5,489 nucleotides of DNA from the NCBI GenBank assembly GCA_021769025.1, contig JAETTS010000201.1, positions 1-5,489 of the forward strand, read 5' to 3'. Source of the DNA: Enterocloster bolteae (GTDB lineage: Bacteria; Bacillota_A; Clostridia; Lachnospirales; Lachnospiraceae). The position numbers and the translations under genes are program-made. Position 1 is the first letter of the stretch. Each line of letters begins with the position of its first letter. The notes under the pieces were generated by a model, which worked only from the letters and a program-made list of their open reading frames with translations, had not been told where the DNA came from and searched no databases. Below are positions 4,963-5,489 of this stretch, in pieces.

Positions 4963-5489
4963 CTATACCTTAAAGCAGCTTCCACCGATAAACTCCCGAA
5001 CAATGGAATTCTGCGGAATGTTCTCACTGCTGACTCCCAGTACGTAATCCAAAAACTTAAGCAGCCGTTTGGCCTCCAGATACTCTGGACAGTCTTTTGG
5101 AATCTGGAACAAAATAGGCTCTGCATACTGCTTTAGCACCGCCAGCTCATATACAGCCGCCGAGTTGAACATGACATCCGCTTCCTCCTGGAACGGGAAA
5201 ATATTCCCTTCCTCTCCTCGCCTTACAGAGGGCCATCTCTTGATGGTATCCCTGGCAGAAGCGCCTCGGGTTCTCGCATCTCGCACCATACGGCGGATCA
5301 GCCTTCCATCTGTAGTAGGAATCCGGTTATGCTCATCAATGTTTAACTGCGTTAAAGCACTGATATAGATCTTAAACTTGCTTTCCTTCGGAAGAGAATA
5401 GGAAAAACGGTCATTCAGGCAGTGAATTCCTTCAATCACCAGCAGATCGTCCCTCCCCAATGCCAACAAATCCCCTTTGTATTCCCGCT
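4963..5489 (-). CDS. Nucleoside (uridine-type) kinase, C-terminal part (5' end outside the window)
   Basis: The last 175 codons of a phosphoribulokinase/uridine kinase-family protein, probably the long clostridial nucleoside kinase that carries TGS and threonyl-tRNA-synthetase-like domains before the kinase domain; that part would lie outside. Visible landmarks are DDLLVIEGIHCLN, a Walker B-like segment, then an Arg-rich lid region RLIRRMVRDARTRG, and the C-terminal IPQNSIVREFIGGS. The P-loop is upstream of the window, so ATP binding cannot be confirmed. The frame is open to the window edge, which means the TTG at 5467-5469 is not the start. It is expected to phosphorylate a nucleoside in cytoplasmic salvage; specificity cannot be read here. 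It ends 81 bases before the rnpB start with no terminator between, so some transcripts may read into rnpB. Confidence 0.88.
   Translation of the reverse strand, partial: REYKGDLLALGRDDLLVIEGIHCLNDRFSYSLPKESKFKIYISALTQLNIDEHNRIPTTDGRLIRRMVRDARTRGASARDTIKRWPSVRRGEEGNIFPFQEEADVMFNSAAVYELAVLKQYAEPILFQIPKDCPEYLEAKRLLKFLDYVLGVSSENIPQNSIVREFIGGSCFKV

Noticed and set aside
4811..5047. Plus-strand open frame across the rnpB 5' half and kinase 3' end
   Set aside because: It is antisense to a clearly folded RNase P RNA and to a recognised kinase frame, with no ribosome binding site.

Overview
The window looks like a chromosomal segment of a low-to-mid GC Firmicute, most likely a Lachnospiraceae-type Clostridium. 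Four things suggest this: the strong AGGAGG-type ribosome binding sites, the separate overlapping pyrB and pyrI genes, a type A RNase P RNA, and a nucleoside kinase whose C-terminus matches the long clostridial uridine-kinase-like proteins. The assignment rests on family recognition, not on a search.

Layout. Positions 1-563 (minus strand) hold the N-terminal 187 codons of a MacB/LolD-type ABC transporter ATPase that runs out of the window. Positions 564-804 are a divergent promoter region. It has a candidate minus-strand promoter for the ABC gene, a good plus-strand promoter for pyrB, and between them three direct repeats of the kind bound by OmpR-family response regulators. Positions 805-3263 look like an operon: pyrB and pyrI, the catalytic and regulatory chains of aspartate carbamoyltransferase, overlapping by 7 bases, then a DmpA/BapA-like self-processing P1-family peptidase. 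No terminator is visible between these genes.

Positions 3264-4499 are the accessory part. A gene-poor stretch has two perfect inverted repeats and a candidate extended -10 promoter. A protein-like but stop-interrupted frame follows, and its last TGA overlaps the ATG of the next gene. That gene encodes a 236-residue protein dominated by an extremely regular coiled coil, built from 42-base (14-residue) tandem repeats that show signs of recent duplication.

Positions 4498-5489 return to housekeeping content on the minus strand. A hairpin terminator lies between the convergent coiled-coil gene and rnpB. Then come rnpB itself with a clear promoter, and the last 175 codons of a nucleoside kinase.

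How the genes relate. PyrBI catalyses and controls the committed step of pyrimidine synthesis, and the kinase at the other end is probably a nucleoside salvage-type enzyme, but no direct functional link is visible. The most unusual element is the repeat-built coiled-coil gene with the broken frame coupled to it. I see no CRISPR array, insertion sequence, tRNA or complete defence system.
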